Shown in pieces: positions 31,626 through 43,031 of a stretch of DNA of 64,000 nucleotides. Under the pieces are notes generated by a model, which worked only from the letters and a program-made list of their open reading frames with translations, did not search any database and was not told the origin of the DNA. Each line of letters starts with the position of its first letter. Position 1 is the stretch's first letter. The stretch comes from Hofstenia miamia (taxonomy: Eukaryota > Xenacoelomorpha > Acoela), in assembly GCA_004352715.1 (NCBI GenBank), contig SCFE01000023.1:984849-1048848 (forward strand), given 5' to 3'. A program made the position numbers and the translations under genes.

Positions 31626-34600
31626 TTTTGGTGAAAACTCAGCCATGGACATGGAACTAAAATCCCTTAGTTCACCCCCAGAAATGAACCCCCCAGCTTT
31701 GTTTGTCCACATTAAGTCTCCTCCTGCCTGGAACAGGATTACAACATGAGGATCTAGAGAATTTATGGTTTGGTGGATTTTCTCCAATTGGGTAGAAATG
31801 GGCTGCCCTTTTTGAAATATATCCTTAATAGTGAGTTTTCCATCAATGTAGACTTGTTAAGGATTTCCACCTTCTAACAACATATCATGGGTTTCCTTGT
31901 ATTCTTTGGTTTGCATTGCCTTGTTGACTTTGGCAGCTGTTGACACATATTTAATGTAATCAGAGAGATGGGCAGAAACCTTTTTCCTTCCACAGCAAAC
32001 TCTCCAAGACAGCAGGATTAGCAGGGTCATTAGACAAGGAGGTGGAATGCAGTGGTGCAGCCAATGGGGGGCACACTGGGCACATGCCATCCGCAAAATT
32101 GATTTAGATGCTAAAGATGTGCTAGATGAGCTCACTCTAAAGAGCAATTAAACATTGAATTTTTTATTACAGTGAACTATGTTTGAATTATAAATGTTGA
32201 CTTGTCAAGTTTTGAAAATTATATCTTTTGCATGTGTTATTCTTGTTCAATTGATAAAAGATTTTTAACAGTTAAATAAAAAAAGCATAGGTATCAAAAA
32301 TTTATTTTTATCAATGTTCAAAATTAAAAAAATCTATTTTGTGCCCATACCAAGACAAAATCCTGGCTGCGTGCCTGGTGGAATGCAGAGGAGGTTATTC
32401 TTCTCAATGTTATATTCCAGTTGTGCAAAGCTTGACTTGTTCCTGCGGGAGGCTGTTCTGATGGTAACAGGGTAGTTAATTTTGGCTTCTTGAATTGATT
32501 CCCAAAAAGCTCTGCAGAGTCCATGGCTCTGTAGGTTCTCTATCTGAGGCATTGTGATGCATAGGCAAGCTGTGGTGCACTCTATGTCCAGGGCAAGTTG
32601 TTGCCCTGGCAATAGTAGGAGGACCAGTTCTTCTATTGTAAGCATCTCAGTAAGACACCATTTCATAAGACATAGTACATTGTTGTTGCTATTAGGCTCA
32701 ACAACTTGATCAACGATTTTTGGCTTGTCAGCAAACTTGTTGGGGCAGTGTTTGATTGTGAGGATCCTTTTGTGTTCAGTAAGGGACCAAGTGGGTGTAC
32801 ATTTTGGTGAGACTGTGACTCCAGAAAACTTTTCCAAGTTAACAGCTTCAATCAAGGCTCTAGTTGCTGGTGACACTTCTATTGCTAATGAGGATAATAG
32901 TTCTTCCTCATGATAAAACTGCTTGGGTGACTTCATTGTCTGTCCTAGGACAATGATGGGGATGATTTCACCATCTTTGGTAGCCTGTTGCTGAGTCTTT
33001 GTTAGCTGGCTATATCTGCACTCTGGATAGTTAAGGCACTCCAAGTTGAACAAGATCTCAGTGCATGTATGAATGCCATAGTGGCCTACAATCTCAAGGA
33101 ACTGCTTAGTTGAGCTGTACTCACAGCACATGAGTTCACTGGTGCACAGAGGCACATATTCACAGTTGAGTGACAGAAACTTGGTTTCAGTGGTAGCTCC
33201 CTACACATACTTTTTGAGCATATCCAAGAAGATATTTAAGTCTGAAAAGGTGTCTCCTAAATGGTTCACAATCATTTGTGGCAGAAGACGACTGAGTGGG
33301 CCACTAGATCTGATGAGGCAAGTGTAGAACTTTTCAAAGTGTTCCATGGCTTTCTTTGACTTCCCTTGGGAAGCAGGCAGTGAACATGAGTGTAACAACC
33401 AATTTTTTACCTTCCAAGCAGCAGGACCAATGGTGATCTTGTGAGGGCATTGTTTGGCAAGTTTTTCTTGAGTGGCTTGTCCAAAGGCAACTGAATCTGA
33501 GGATTAACTGTAAGAAAGGCGGCTAATATCCACATGGCTCCATGTGATTGAATTGCCAGTGCGAATTTCTTGGTAAACAACTTTTTGGAAAAGTTCTGAC
33601 AGTCCTGCATATCATGTGAGAGATGTAACTTGGCTAAGACTCTTTCAACTGAGCAATTATACTGAGAGTTGGGGCTGCAGATATTAATCATAGGCCATTC
33701 TGCTTCCAGATTGCAATCTGCCTTAAGGTTCATCCAAACCTCATCAATTTCCTGTAATGTGGCCATGCTCTGTGAAAAGGCAAAGCTTACATGAAGGTCT
33801 GATATGTAAGAGAGGCAGGGCAGATTAATGTTAATCAACTCCAGGGTCTGGGCATGGATGCATGCATCTATAATCAAGCAAGTATCAACTGTGAGGCAGT
33901 GCATGGGCATCTTCTTGCACATGAGCAGGTCTGTATAAATGAGCTTGGTGGCTGAAATGATGTTAGTGTTGTACATACTAGTTGGCTGGTATGAACTGCT
34001 GTAGAGGACTGTGAAATTCTCAATGTGGAAATGCAGATTCTCCACTTTGTCTGGTATATTATCTTGGTATTCCTCTTTCAAAAACATTACGAGGCAAATA
34101 TTCTCAACTTTAGTGAGCTGGTAAGTGATCTTGATTTTCTCCATGATTCTTGGGTGAGTAACCTCATTTACATGAAAGAAATAAACAATTAACAGGTTGT
34201 CAAAATTGATGTTAATGCACTCAAATTTTTTAATCTTCTCCTTATTGTTTAGCAATTGGCACAGATGGGACAGGTTGAAATCTTCATTGAACATAGTGTG
34301 GACTGTGCTTCACCAATAGGGTTGTGCCATACCACCTTGCATTTTCAAATCATAGCAAATAATAGCATTAACATTGGGCCTACATTCTGCATCAATAATG
34401 AAAGGAATAATGTTGATGGAACAAGTTAGTGCTTTAGTGTTAAAAGTCCATTGCAGCTTGTTTCAGATTTCCTCAGATAGGTTATCTTGAACAAAATGGA
34501 CTGCCTTTTCTGTTGCAATGAAGTATGGGTGTAATATCTCATCCCCAACCTTTGATATTTTTGCTTTTCTTTCCTCTACTTTCTTGGATCAAATGCTAGT
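31626..34600 (-). pseudogene. Third ORF of family B (C-terminus missing)
   Basis: Landmarks from right to left: ILHPYFIATEKAVHF (near 34540), FIIDAECRPNVNAIICYD, TMFNEDFNLSHLCQLLNN (from 34294), VIYFFHVNEVTHPRIMEKI, LLLPGQQLALDIECTTACLC (near 32590), EAKINYPVTIRTAS, then after the MITE SDYIKYVSTAAKVNKAM, HVVILFQAGGDLMWTNKAGG and FSPKYG, where it stops. The alignment with family A (LAVDVECITV; AIMLFSGVNDIVWMD) is collinear. Stops and frameshifts lie near 34490, 34320, 33400 and 31857. Function unknown; no membrane segment seen. Confidence 0.78.
32050..32377 (+). mobile_element. hAT-type MITE inserted in the family B third ORF
   Basis: The left end CAGTGGTGCAGCCAATGGGG and the right end (reverse complement CAGGCACGCAGCCAGGATTT) are imperfect terminal inverted repeats of the CAG...GCAGCCA hAT type. 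An exact 8-base duplication, GTGGAATG, flanks it (32042-32049 and 32378-32385), the hAT hallmark. The 328-base interior is AT-rich and non-coding. Confidence 0.9.
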
Positions 34601-34687
34601 TGAATCATGGGAGGAAGGACCAGGACTAGGAGGGGGTTTTGAGTCAACTCGGGATAGGGTTATGTTACTAATTTGAGCAAAAGGCAC

Positions 34688-34822
34688 TTGAGTCTCCTCA
34701 GAGTCCCACACAGAGAGTTGCCTCTGTGCGTAGTTGCCCAAGGTCTGCTCCTGCTCAGACAGTTGTCTCTGAGCATAGTCATGGGAAGTCCACTCCCAAG
34801 GGGAGAGTTGTCTACTCTCATA
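34688..34822 (-). repeat. Three 45-base repeats encoding Y-(A/E)-(Q/S)-RQLS (family B linker)
   Basis: On the minus strand three consecutive 15-residue units begin YESRQLS, YAQRQLS and YAQRQLS, each followed by eight variable residues. They lie between integrase and the third ORF, where families A and C carry the GATTCAAGGGC/RFKG repeats. Confidence 0.8.
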
Positions 34823-35299
34823 GTGGTGGCTGCTACTGCTGGAGTCCTCTGCTGGGCACTCTTGCTTTCATGAGGTGCTTTCATCTATTCATCTTGGTGT
34901 TGATGCTTGGCTCGTTTCATCTCATGGATTCATCTGTCTTTGAACACAGCGTCTGATTGGTGGATTGTTTTCTGATTGTTTCATGGTTGCTAAGCAAAGA
35001 TATAAGATTAAGGTCCAAATCCTGGGTATCTAAATGATCTAAATATCTCTGGTTTCTAGCTTTTCATTTAGGCAAAATATGAGTAGCTATAGTGTTTTTA
35101 CTATTACCAAGGTTACTATCATACTTGACCTGTGTTATGTCATCTTCCTCACATTCAGTGAGGTTGTCATAATACTCAATTTCATTTACACCATCATTGA
35201 CAAGGGAAAACTCATTATTATTGTTGATGACTGCATTATGTATATCTTTACTAGTTTATCTAAGTCACTGAAAATGGGCAACTTTACCATTATCTAGTA

Positions 35300-36416
35300 A
35301 GTACTGGGGGTGATCTAATACTTTTGATATGATGAAAGGTCCCTGCCAATTAGTGGCAAGTTTTCACACCTGATTGGTGTCATTAACCTGATGAGGGAAA
35401 TAGGCTTGTGTGGTTTGCTGTACAATCTCTTATCAAAATTCCTTTTCTGGTGAATAACTGATTGATTGGTATTTCAGCATATAGTAAGATGTACTTCCTG
35501 AAATTCTTGTAACATCTGGTTCACAAAATTTATAGATATTGGTGTGCTTGCCTCCTGGCCAAACATAGCCTTAAAAGGGCTAACTTTAGTGGTGGAGTGA
35601 ATGGCAGTATTATAAAAGAACTCTACTGCCTCTATTACTCTTTTCAAAATTCCAACCAGCAGCTCAGGCTTAAGCTACTCTTATTAGTTTGATGATGGTA
35701 TGATTTAATCACTTGATGACACCATTTGATTGAGGATGATATGCAGTAGTGACGTTGTGCACAATTTCCAGTTCTTTCATGAGGGTGGCCATCAGGTTGT
35801 TTTCAAATTGTGGACCATTGTCAGAAACTAACCTTTCCATCAGTCTGAACTTGAAGATCCATTCCTTTACAACTTTTTCTCTGATGACTTTGGCTGTAGT
35901 ATTATCAAGTGGGATGAACCTCATGTATTTCATGAAGTGGTCTATCAGGACCAGAAGATACTGAAAACCCTCTTCATCTCTCAATATGGACTACTTTGTT
36001 TGCTCATTTGGTGACCTGACTGTGGAGCTCAGCTCTCTGTTCTGGAAAATGTCCAGCTCCCTGAAGCAGGCATGCTTCACACTTTTCTATGATGTCCTGA
36101 ATGGTAGCTCATATTCCTATGGTAACATAGCAAGCATTAAAAGTTTGCTCAGTCTGGATGATTCCTAGGTGGCCTTCCTCATGGATCTCCAGATGAGATC
36201 CCTCTTAAAATATTCTGGAATCACAAGCTGTTTATTTTGACTGTGAGCATTAAGAAGCCCAGCTTCAATAACTTTCCAGTGGTAGCACTGGAAGTATCTT
36301 TTAGTGATATCACTTATAGTGCAATTCAGGTTGTTTACTTTCACAATAATTTCCAACAGGAGCTTATCATGTAGCTGATGGATGGCAATTTCCTTTTTGG
36401 TTATCTCTTCCTTCAA
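35300..36416 (-). pseudogene. Integrase, family B
   Basis: The zinc-binding end is near 36200-36160 (LVIPEYFKRDLIWRSM, frameshifted). The core at 35984-35709 has EGFQYLLVLIDHFMKYMRFI, LVSDNGPQFENNL (second Asp) and TTAYHPQSNGVIK, where the expected catalytic Glu after NGVV is not present and a stop follows. The C-terminal region to about 35300 is decayed. Confidence 0.83.
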
Positions 36417-36443
36417 CAGGATGGAGAGGATTGCTTTCCTGTT

Positions 36444-36960
36444 TCAATCAGCATTGATTTTGGGAAGTAGTTTGTAATCACACACTGGGATGAACCTGAA
36501 AGGAGTCTTTTCACCAGGCAGCTTCCTGAGATTTTGCTCATAATGGGGAAGGGCAGTAATATAGTCTGCATTAAGGTGGAGTCTCCCTGGATGGTGGGTG
36601 ATTTTAAAGGTGAAGTTGTTTAAATACTCTAGCCACTGGGTGACAATGTTCAACTTGTTGCCAGAGAATTTTTTGAGCCATGCTATTGCAGAGTTATCAG
36701 TGTGAACAGTAAACTGGCAGAACTTCTTCAGGCTCTCAACAAGTTCTAGCATCTTGGATTTTGTAGCCCCATAATTTAACTCAGCACTTCAGAACTTCTG
36801 GCTGAAGTACTGTACTGGGCTTTCTCTACCATCAATGATCTAGCTTAAGACACCACTGATGGCAATGGAGCTTGCATCACAATCAACTATAAACTCTTTG
36901 GAGTAATCAGACGTATTTAAACTCAGGATTCACCTCAGCTCTTGTTTTATGGAATCCAGC
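36444..36960 (-). pseudogene. RNase H region, family B
   Basis: It contains FTVHTDNSAIAWLKKFSGNK, QWLEYLNNFTFKITHHPGRL and HLNADYITALPHYEQ (HxxAD). The upstream part with SKEFIVDCDASSIAI-like sequence is present near 36900, but with a stop and frameshift. Confidence 0.82.
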
Positions 36961-37001
36961 TCCTCTTGCTCAGCCCAGGTCCAATGAAACTCAGTGTTCT
37001 T

Positions 37002-38038
37002 TCAGAGCAAATTAGAGATATGTTTGGTTTGATTAGCTAGCTCAGGAATAAATGAGCTGTAATATTTCAGAAAGCTCATTAAGCATTGACCATCCTTGCA
37101 AGAGCATGGAGTCTCAATGTGATCAAGATAGTCTTTCATGTCATTTTTTATGGAAATTCTCCCAGGTTCAATCGCCTGCCTAAGAAGGTAACACATGGCA
37201 AAATAGACAAGCACTTATTGCCATTGACCCAGAGACCAGAGTTGTACAAGATCTTAAGAGTGTGACACAACTTATCCAAATGATCAGGGAATGTGTGTCC
37301 AGCAATGAGGATATCATCCATATATGCCATGATCCCTGGTTCAAGAATGTTGGCCCCATTCCACAACATGCACATAATGTAGCACTGAAAAGTAGCCAGA
37401 GCATTACAAAAGCACTCAAAAAGGCCATGCAGCATGATAAAGGTGGTTTTCAGGATGTTGGCAGGCTTCATAAATATCTGCCAATAGGCTTTACAAAGAT
37501 CTAAGCATGAGAACAAACTGTATTTGCTGGCATTGTATAGGAGATCCTCAATGTGAGGCAAGGGATATGCATCCTTGATGGTGATATCATTTAATCTTCT
37601 GAAGTCCACACAAAGGCAGTACTTCTTGCCTTGGCAAATGAATACTGTGGGTGCTGCATAAGGGCTGTTGCTTTTTCAAATAATACAACTCTCTATTAGA
37701 TCACTGAGGATCTGTTCATATTCTGCCTGTAGGTTTTCAGGTACTTGCTGAACTGGCAAATGAATGGGGCAATCACTTTTAGTTTCAATCACATGTTGTT
37801 CACCAATGGTCTTACCAACACTGATTGAGCCATAGTTGAACATGTCATGGTGCTGGTGCAAAAGAGCAGAGAGCGCATCATGTCCATGAGACTTCTCATT
37901 GACTACCAGGATCCATACTGGATCACTGGGTTCATTCAGGTCATGAATAGCAGGTAAACAAGCAGCAGGTAAACAAGCAGCAGCTTTCATTTCAAGTTGG
38001 ACCAGAGTTGCCACAAGGCAAATCTTCGTAGGATCCAT
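37002..38038 (-). pseudogene. Reverse transcriptase, family B
   Basis: The first segment (38038-37676) has HDMFNYGSISVGKTIGEQHV and the VPENLQAEYEQIL fingers. The second (37609-37148) has MDFRRLNDITIKDAYPLPHI, FSCLDLCKAYWQIF (motif A) and AYMDDILIAGHT (motif C, Y-M-D-D intact). Motif B is damaged by a small deletion (FECFCNALATFQCY). A 12-base direct repeat encodes CLPAACLPA near 37955-37985. Frameshifts separate the parts. Confidence 0.88.
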
Positions 38039-38200
38039 TCAGATCAAATGAGCAGAACTGTTAAGCACAGTAGCATAAGTCTTGCCATGGGAGACATGAC
38101 GGAGGTCTGTAGAAAAATGTATACCACCAAGGCATTTCTCTCTTTGTCTGGAAATCATGACATCACCCTTGTAAGGAGAGTTAGTAGTGACAGCAACTTG

Positions 38201-38727
38201 TCACCAGTGCCAAGGTTCCACAACAATGTTTTCAGTTAACGTTAGTAAAATTTCTTGGTTACAGACAGCTGTAAGCTCTTCCTGAGGCTTGCTTTTGTGG
38301 ATTGAGATTGTGTTATTTCTGCAGTCTATTAGACAGGCGTTCTTCTTGAGAAAATCATTCCCAAGGATGACATCATATGGCAAGGGCTGATTAAAAGTAT
38401 CTACAACAATGAGATCCACTAGGAAACATTCTTTGCAAATTTGTAATTCAAGGTCATTTACTTGCAATTCAGCAAAATGGTGTTTCCTGAGGCATCCAAC
38501 AAGCATGCTGTAGATGGTGATAAATCCTCTCTCTTTAAGCAAAGCATGTCACAACAGGTGTCACTTATTATGGAAGCAGAGGCTCCCATATTGATTGTGA
38601 CATTAATTCCATTCACATCTGCAGGGATGACGTTGGTACACAAGACATCAAGCACATGGTTTTCAGGAGGTGGTGTTTCATCTAATTTAAATGACTGACT
38701 GACTCGACCAGGGTGTTGGGAGTACAC
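38201..38727 (-). pseudogene. Aspartic protease region, family B
   Basis: NGINVTINMGASASIISDTC occupies the position of the DTG active site, which is N-M-G here and would be inactive. VILGNDFLKKNACLIDCRNN follows. A frameshift near 38460-38540 breaks the frame. Confidence 0.8.
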
Positions 38728-39066
38728 ACTTCAGTAGATGGTTCTTCAATAATGAAACCATCTCCATTAGCCACTAGACAAATAGCTGCACCACTCTGAG
38801 GCTGAATGTGGGCTGATTGTCATTCATTATCAGATTTTTTTCTGCAATATAGCACAACTCAAGGAGGTCAGTGTCTTTGAGGCAGTTTGACCTGTCTTTA
38901 AATCACCAGCATCTCTCTCAATGCAAGTTGTATTTTGCAGCATGTAAATGATGCTAATCACCTTTTTAATAATAGAATTCAAGTTGGCCTCCAGATTGCA
39001 TTTGAGGTTGAGGCAGCTCCTAATAGTGGAGGGGAATCCCCAACAAATATATGAAAAGAGATCATG

Positions 39067-39558
39067 TCATGAGTATTCTGGCATCAACTTGCTAAGGCAA
39101 AAGAGTCTATCAACCTGTGTAATATAGGTCCTGACATTGTCTCCCTTTTTGAAGGAGAGATCACATAAGAGCATCTTATACTGCTGTTTTATGTGAGGCA
39201 CTTTGTAATGGTCCTCAAAGTGACCAACAAGTAATTGATAATTCATTTTGACCTCTCTGTCCAACATCATGTACTGATTGTACAATAGGCCTTGAAGATA
39301 CACGGGGAATTGCACAGTGGCAGCATCCTGTGTAGTCTTATACTGTTTCATTGTGAGCTCAAAAAAACCTTTCAGAGAGAGAGTGTCAACAGCATTGTCT
39401 AAGAAGGCATGCATTACATACTCAGGTTCTCCTGAAGAGATTGGTGGAGAATGCAGGGTAGGTTCTTGAACTTTCATCTCTAATGCAGAAATTGAGTCAA
39501 GCAAGCATCTCTCATATTGCCATGCTGAGGTGGCTTGTTGTTGGAGCTCTGCCTGCAA
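39067..39558 (-). pseudogene. Gag, family B
   Basis: QFPVYLQGLLYNQYMMLDRE, then MNYQLLVGHFEDHYKVPHIK, KKGDNVRTYITQVDRLFCLS. This aligns with the family C gag (RFPLYLTRVAAQHYLLLDPE, YKLLIGDFIEYYRNE, TDDIRNYIQQVERLVTLS), a Ty3/Gypsy capsid-type fold. The zinc knuckle downstream (38800-39060) is not clearly preserved. Confidence 0.82.
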
Positions 39559-39686
39559 GGCATCCAGACAAGCTTTGCAGGAGTGTCACTGAGAAATCAG
39601 CTCAGAAAGGGCTTCTCTAAGTTGTTGAACTTTGGTTGTCAGTCACTTTGGAGGAGGCGACAATGGTGTATACAAAAGAAATGGGT

Positions 39687-40292
39687 TTAACAAGGTAGCA
39701 GGAGTGGGAATCTCTTGCATAAAAACTTCAAAGGGTGTAGACATGGTGGAAACAGGTTTGATGGGGGAGGTGTAGGTAAAGCAATTGCAGAATCAAATCC
39801 AGTGGTGCAAGGGGCAGCATCCAGGCTGCCAACACTCACACAGGGGATACCCCAAGTGGGAGTCCCATTATGAGAAATAGAAAGATCCATATCCATAAGT
39901 AACAAGAATAAGTAAAAAAGAAAAAGTAAAAGTAAAGTAAGAGAAAAGGTTCCAAAAATAATTCCAATAATATAGGAGAAACATCCAGCTGTGTAGGAGA
40001 AACAAAAGCAACTAACAGACAGTAGTGAGGTATAGGTACAACAATCATTCCAAATTCTAGAATAATGAGACAATGCCAATATGGCACCAAGAATGGGTAA
40101 GAATAGAATCAAGGCTCTGTAACAGCATCAGATCACAGAATTGAAAATGTAGAATTACATATGAGGTAAAGTTGTGTATCAATGGGTGGTGAAGTAGATC
40201 ATGGTCAGAGGAAATCCATCCCAGCTGACTCACACCCAGTGGAAAAAACAAAACCAAAGACAATAAGAAAACACTAGAATAGTTCTGTATCA
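39687..40292 (-). other. Leader and gag N-terminal region, family B
   Basis: An open stretch reads MDMDLSISHNGTPTWGIPCV and continues proline-rich (ALPTPPPSNLFPP). It may be the gag start of this family. It is separated from the gag core by stops. Confidence 0.45.
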
Positions 40293-40306
40293 CGTCAGGT
40301 TCACCA
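40293..40306 (-). other. Primer binding site, family B
   Basis: On the minus strand TGGTGAACCTGACG follows the LTR end directly. It differs from the TGGCGACCATGACA of families A and C, so family B uses another primer tRNA, which I cannot name. Confidence 0.7.
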
Positions 40307-41150
40307 TGTAGAATCATGGGCACATCTAGCAACTTGAGTGGTACAAAGGTTGCAAGGGATTACCATTGCCAAGAGTGGCCCATACTCTAACAAAACAAAT
40401 GAAGATTGGTAGTTCACCAATTTCACTGTAGAAAAATGAACTGAAACCATAATTCCAAGAAGTCATTCCAGCTAGAGACCAATTTTCATGGCATCACACT
40501 GAAGCCAAATCATAAGAAACCATCTATACTCACCAAGGTGCTAATTGTGTGTATCAAGTTTAATTTCTAGCTCAATAAAACAAATTTAGCTCAGTGCTCT
40601 TGTTATCTCAGCTCATGTAATAAGATATAATAATGTGTAGTTACCATGTATTCATGTATGCCCATGGCATATTATATTTGCATAGTGTTTTGTTAAGTGC
40701 ATGTACAATTGATTTAATTCAAAGCTCTTTTATTCCCTATACCTATGTGTAGCCTTAGAGTGACCACAATATGGGCTCAAATCTGTCAAGGAGTGAGTTA
40801 TCACCCTAGGCACAGTGGAGTTCCTCCTTAGTAATACAAAGTAAGTAAAGAAGCAACTGTTATCCAGTGAGAACAAAATTTATTTGACGTTTGCAACAAT
40901 GAATTGCCTATTTTTATGCAAAGAAAAAAGGTAAATATTTACCATTTACAAAGTTCACTTGATTGCATTGCAAATTAAAAAAGGAATTTAGACATACACT
41001 TTAATTGAGTGGACAATTATAACAAATTTGAAACCTAAGTTAGAAATACTAAAAATCAATAAAAATCACTAAATTAATAATTGGAATAGCACCAAAGTGA
41101 TCAAAGAGAGTGCCAATAAGATAAAATAAAGGGCCCTGAGTGACTCTACA
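40307..41150 (-). repeat. 5' LTR of family B
   Basis: On the minus strand it starts TGTAGAGTCACTCAGGGCCC and ends GATGTGCCCATGATTCTACA. It is homologous to 28843-29743. The flanks of the two LTRs share no 4-base duplication, so they may not bound one insertion, or the sites have decayed. Confidence 0.9.
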
Positions 41151-41165
41151 TTAAAAGATATATAG

Positions 41166-41293
41166 TGTAGCATCATCCAAAAAAGCAACTAAAAGCTGAA
41201 TAACGTCGAATGATTATTAATTGAAATTAATTGTAAAAATTTAGTTAATGAACTTTAGTTATTTTTGTAAAATGCAACTAAGATTTAATATTG
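41166..41293 (+). repeat. LTR fragment, divergent C-type (outer left half)
   Basis: It starts TGTAGCATCATCC but differs from the solo LTR at 58755 and from 55490 at roughly one base in five. It stops at the N gap 41294-42293. ATAG (41162-41165) precedes it; ATAG also follows 57211. Confidence 0.8.
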
Positions 41294-42293
41294 NNNNNNN
41301 NNNNNNNNNNNNNNNNNNNNNNNNNNNNNNNNNNNNNNNNNNNNNNNNNNNNNNNNNNNNNNNNNNNNNNNNNNNNNNNNNNNNNNNNNNNNNNNNNNNN
41401 NNNNNNNNNNNNNNNNNNNNNNNNNNNNNNNNNNNNNNNNNNNNNNNNNNNNNNNNNNNNNNNNNNNNNNNNNNNNNNNNNNNNNNNNNNNNNNNNNNNN
41501 NNNNNNNNNNNNNNNNNNNNNNNNNNNNNNNNNNNNNNNNNNNNNNNNNNNNNNNNNNNNNNNNNNNNNNNNNNNNNNNNNNNNNNNNNNNNNNNNNNNN
41601 NNNNNNNNNNNNNNNNNNNNNNNNNNNNNNNNNNNNNNNNNNNNNNNNNNNNNNNNNNNNNNNNNNNNNNNNNNNNNNNNNNNNNNNNNNNNNNNNNNNN
41701 NNNNNNNNNNNNNNNNNNNNNNNNNNNNNNNNNNNNNNNNNNNNNNNNNNNNNNNNNNNNNNNNNNNNNNNNNNNNNNNNNNNNNNNNNNNNNNNNNNNN
41801 NNNNNNNNNNNNNNNNNNNNNNNNNNNNNNNNNNNNNNNNNNNNNNNNNNNNNNNNNNNNNNNNNNNNNNNNNNNNNNNNNNNNNNNNNNNNNNNNNNNN
41901 NNNNNNNNNNNNNNNNNNNNNNNNNNNNNNNNNNNNNNNNNNNNNNNNNNNNNNNNNNNNNNNNNNNNNNNNNNNNNNNNNNNNNNNNNNNNNNNNNNNN
42001 NNNNNNNNNNNNNNNNNNNNNNNNNNNNNNNNNNNNNNNNNNNNNNNNNNNNNNNNNNNNNNNNNNNNNNNNNNNNNNNNNNNNNNNNNNNNNNNNNNNN
42101 NNNNNNNNNNNNNNNNNNNNNNNNNNNNNNNNNNNNNNNNNNNNNNNNNNNNNNNNNNNNNNNNNNNNNNNNNNNNNNNNNNNNNNNNNNNNNNNNNNNN
42201 NNNNNNNNNNNNNNNNNNNNNNNNNNNNNNNNNNNNNNNNNNNNNNNNNNNNNNNNNNNNNNNNNNNNNNNNNNNNNNNNNNNNNNNNNNNNN
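41294..42293. other. Assembly gap (1000 N) inside an LTR
   Basis: Exactly 1000 N, a placeholder. The LTR halves on its two sides belong to different subfamilies. Confidence 0.95.
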
Positions 42294-42646
42294 TTTAAGT
42301 CAGTTACAACTTGACTTGAGTGCACGCACTGAGCTAAAGTAAGGTACACATAATTAGTTCCAGTTGAGCTGAGATGGTGCAGTGGATTCAGTCATTGTTC
42401 ACGAAGGAGGGGAACTGTGTTGTGGAGATCAGCTTCGGGCAGTAGCCCACAGAAGAACTGAAGAGGAAACGTCACACGGCTCCGTCACCTAAACAGTGAT
42501 AATCAATATTCAATTAACTTAACTAGTTAACTAAAAAGGAAAAGTTTGGCGATTCAATAACTTAGTAACTCCTCACCCGCAATTTACTGAGTGATAATTA
42601 TCAACTATAATACACGGTGCAAATAGGCCAGGTGGAGGATGTTACA
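42294..42646 (+). repeat. 5' LTR of family C (inner right half)
   Basis: It ends GGTGGAGGATGTTACA and is closely similar to the same part of the solo LTR at 58755-59878, unlike 41166-41293. Confidence 0.85.
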
Positions 42647-42660
42647 TGGCGACCATGACA
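42647..42660 (+). other. Primer binding site, family C
   Basis: TGGCGACCATGACA directly follows the LTR and is identical to the family A site. Confidence 0.8.
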
Positions 42661-43031
42661 AATAAGAACAAAGTTAACGGAGAAGAAACACACAGTGATA
42701 CTCTTTCAAAACCCTGAAACAACTCAAAGTAAAAGTGAAAAGGAAGCAACAGAGCAACAAATGGAAATACAAAGTCAGTAAAGGCAGAAAATTTTAACTG
42801 CAACAAGTGCAACCTGGACTCTTCAATCATAACCGAATTGGAAAGCCACTATGACATTAAGGAACAATGACAAACAATAAAAGCAAGAGAGGAAGCGCAA
42901 AGAAAGCGATACCGAAAACCACCACCCCTATGGCGACATGATCGTCATCCTATCCAAGGAACTCGGAAGCAACCCAGACCCCAGAATCAATAAGACAGGA
43001 ATCCTCTTCCAAACCAGGAACCCCAGAAATC

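Larger units (their letters stand above)
31626..41150 (-). mobile_element. Ty3/Gypsy-type LTR retrotransposon, family B, minus strand, 3' end detached
   Basis: On the minus strand: 5' LTR (41150 to 40307), primer binding site, leader and gag, protease, RT, RNase H, integrase, linker, and a third ORF that breaks off at 31626. Its last part and 3' LTR are at 28320-29743 in the opposite orientation. Protein sequences are clearly diverged from families A and C, and the LTR is a different sequence, so this is a separate family. All ORFs carry stops or frameshifts, and a hAT MITE interrupts the third ORF. Confidence 0.88.

Noticed and set aside
34660-34956. Overlapping frames on both strands in the family B linker
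   Set aside because: The meaningful frame is the minus one with the three RQLS units; the others are shadows of the 45-base repeat.
39687-40112. Hydrophobic minus-strand frame as a membrane protein
   Set aside because: The hydrophobic part is the family B leader just after the LTR; only the later MDMDLS stretch could be gag.
41248-42349. Long open frames across the N gap
   Set aside because: They consist of undetermined bases translated as X; the same applies to frames across 48560-49559, 54113-54729 and 55813-56812.
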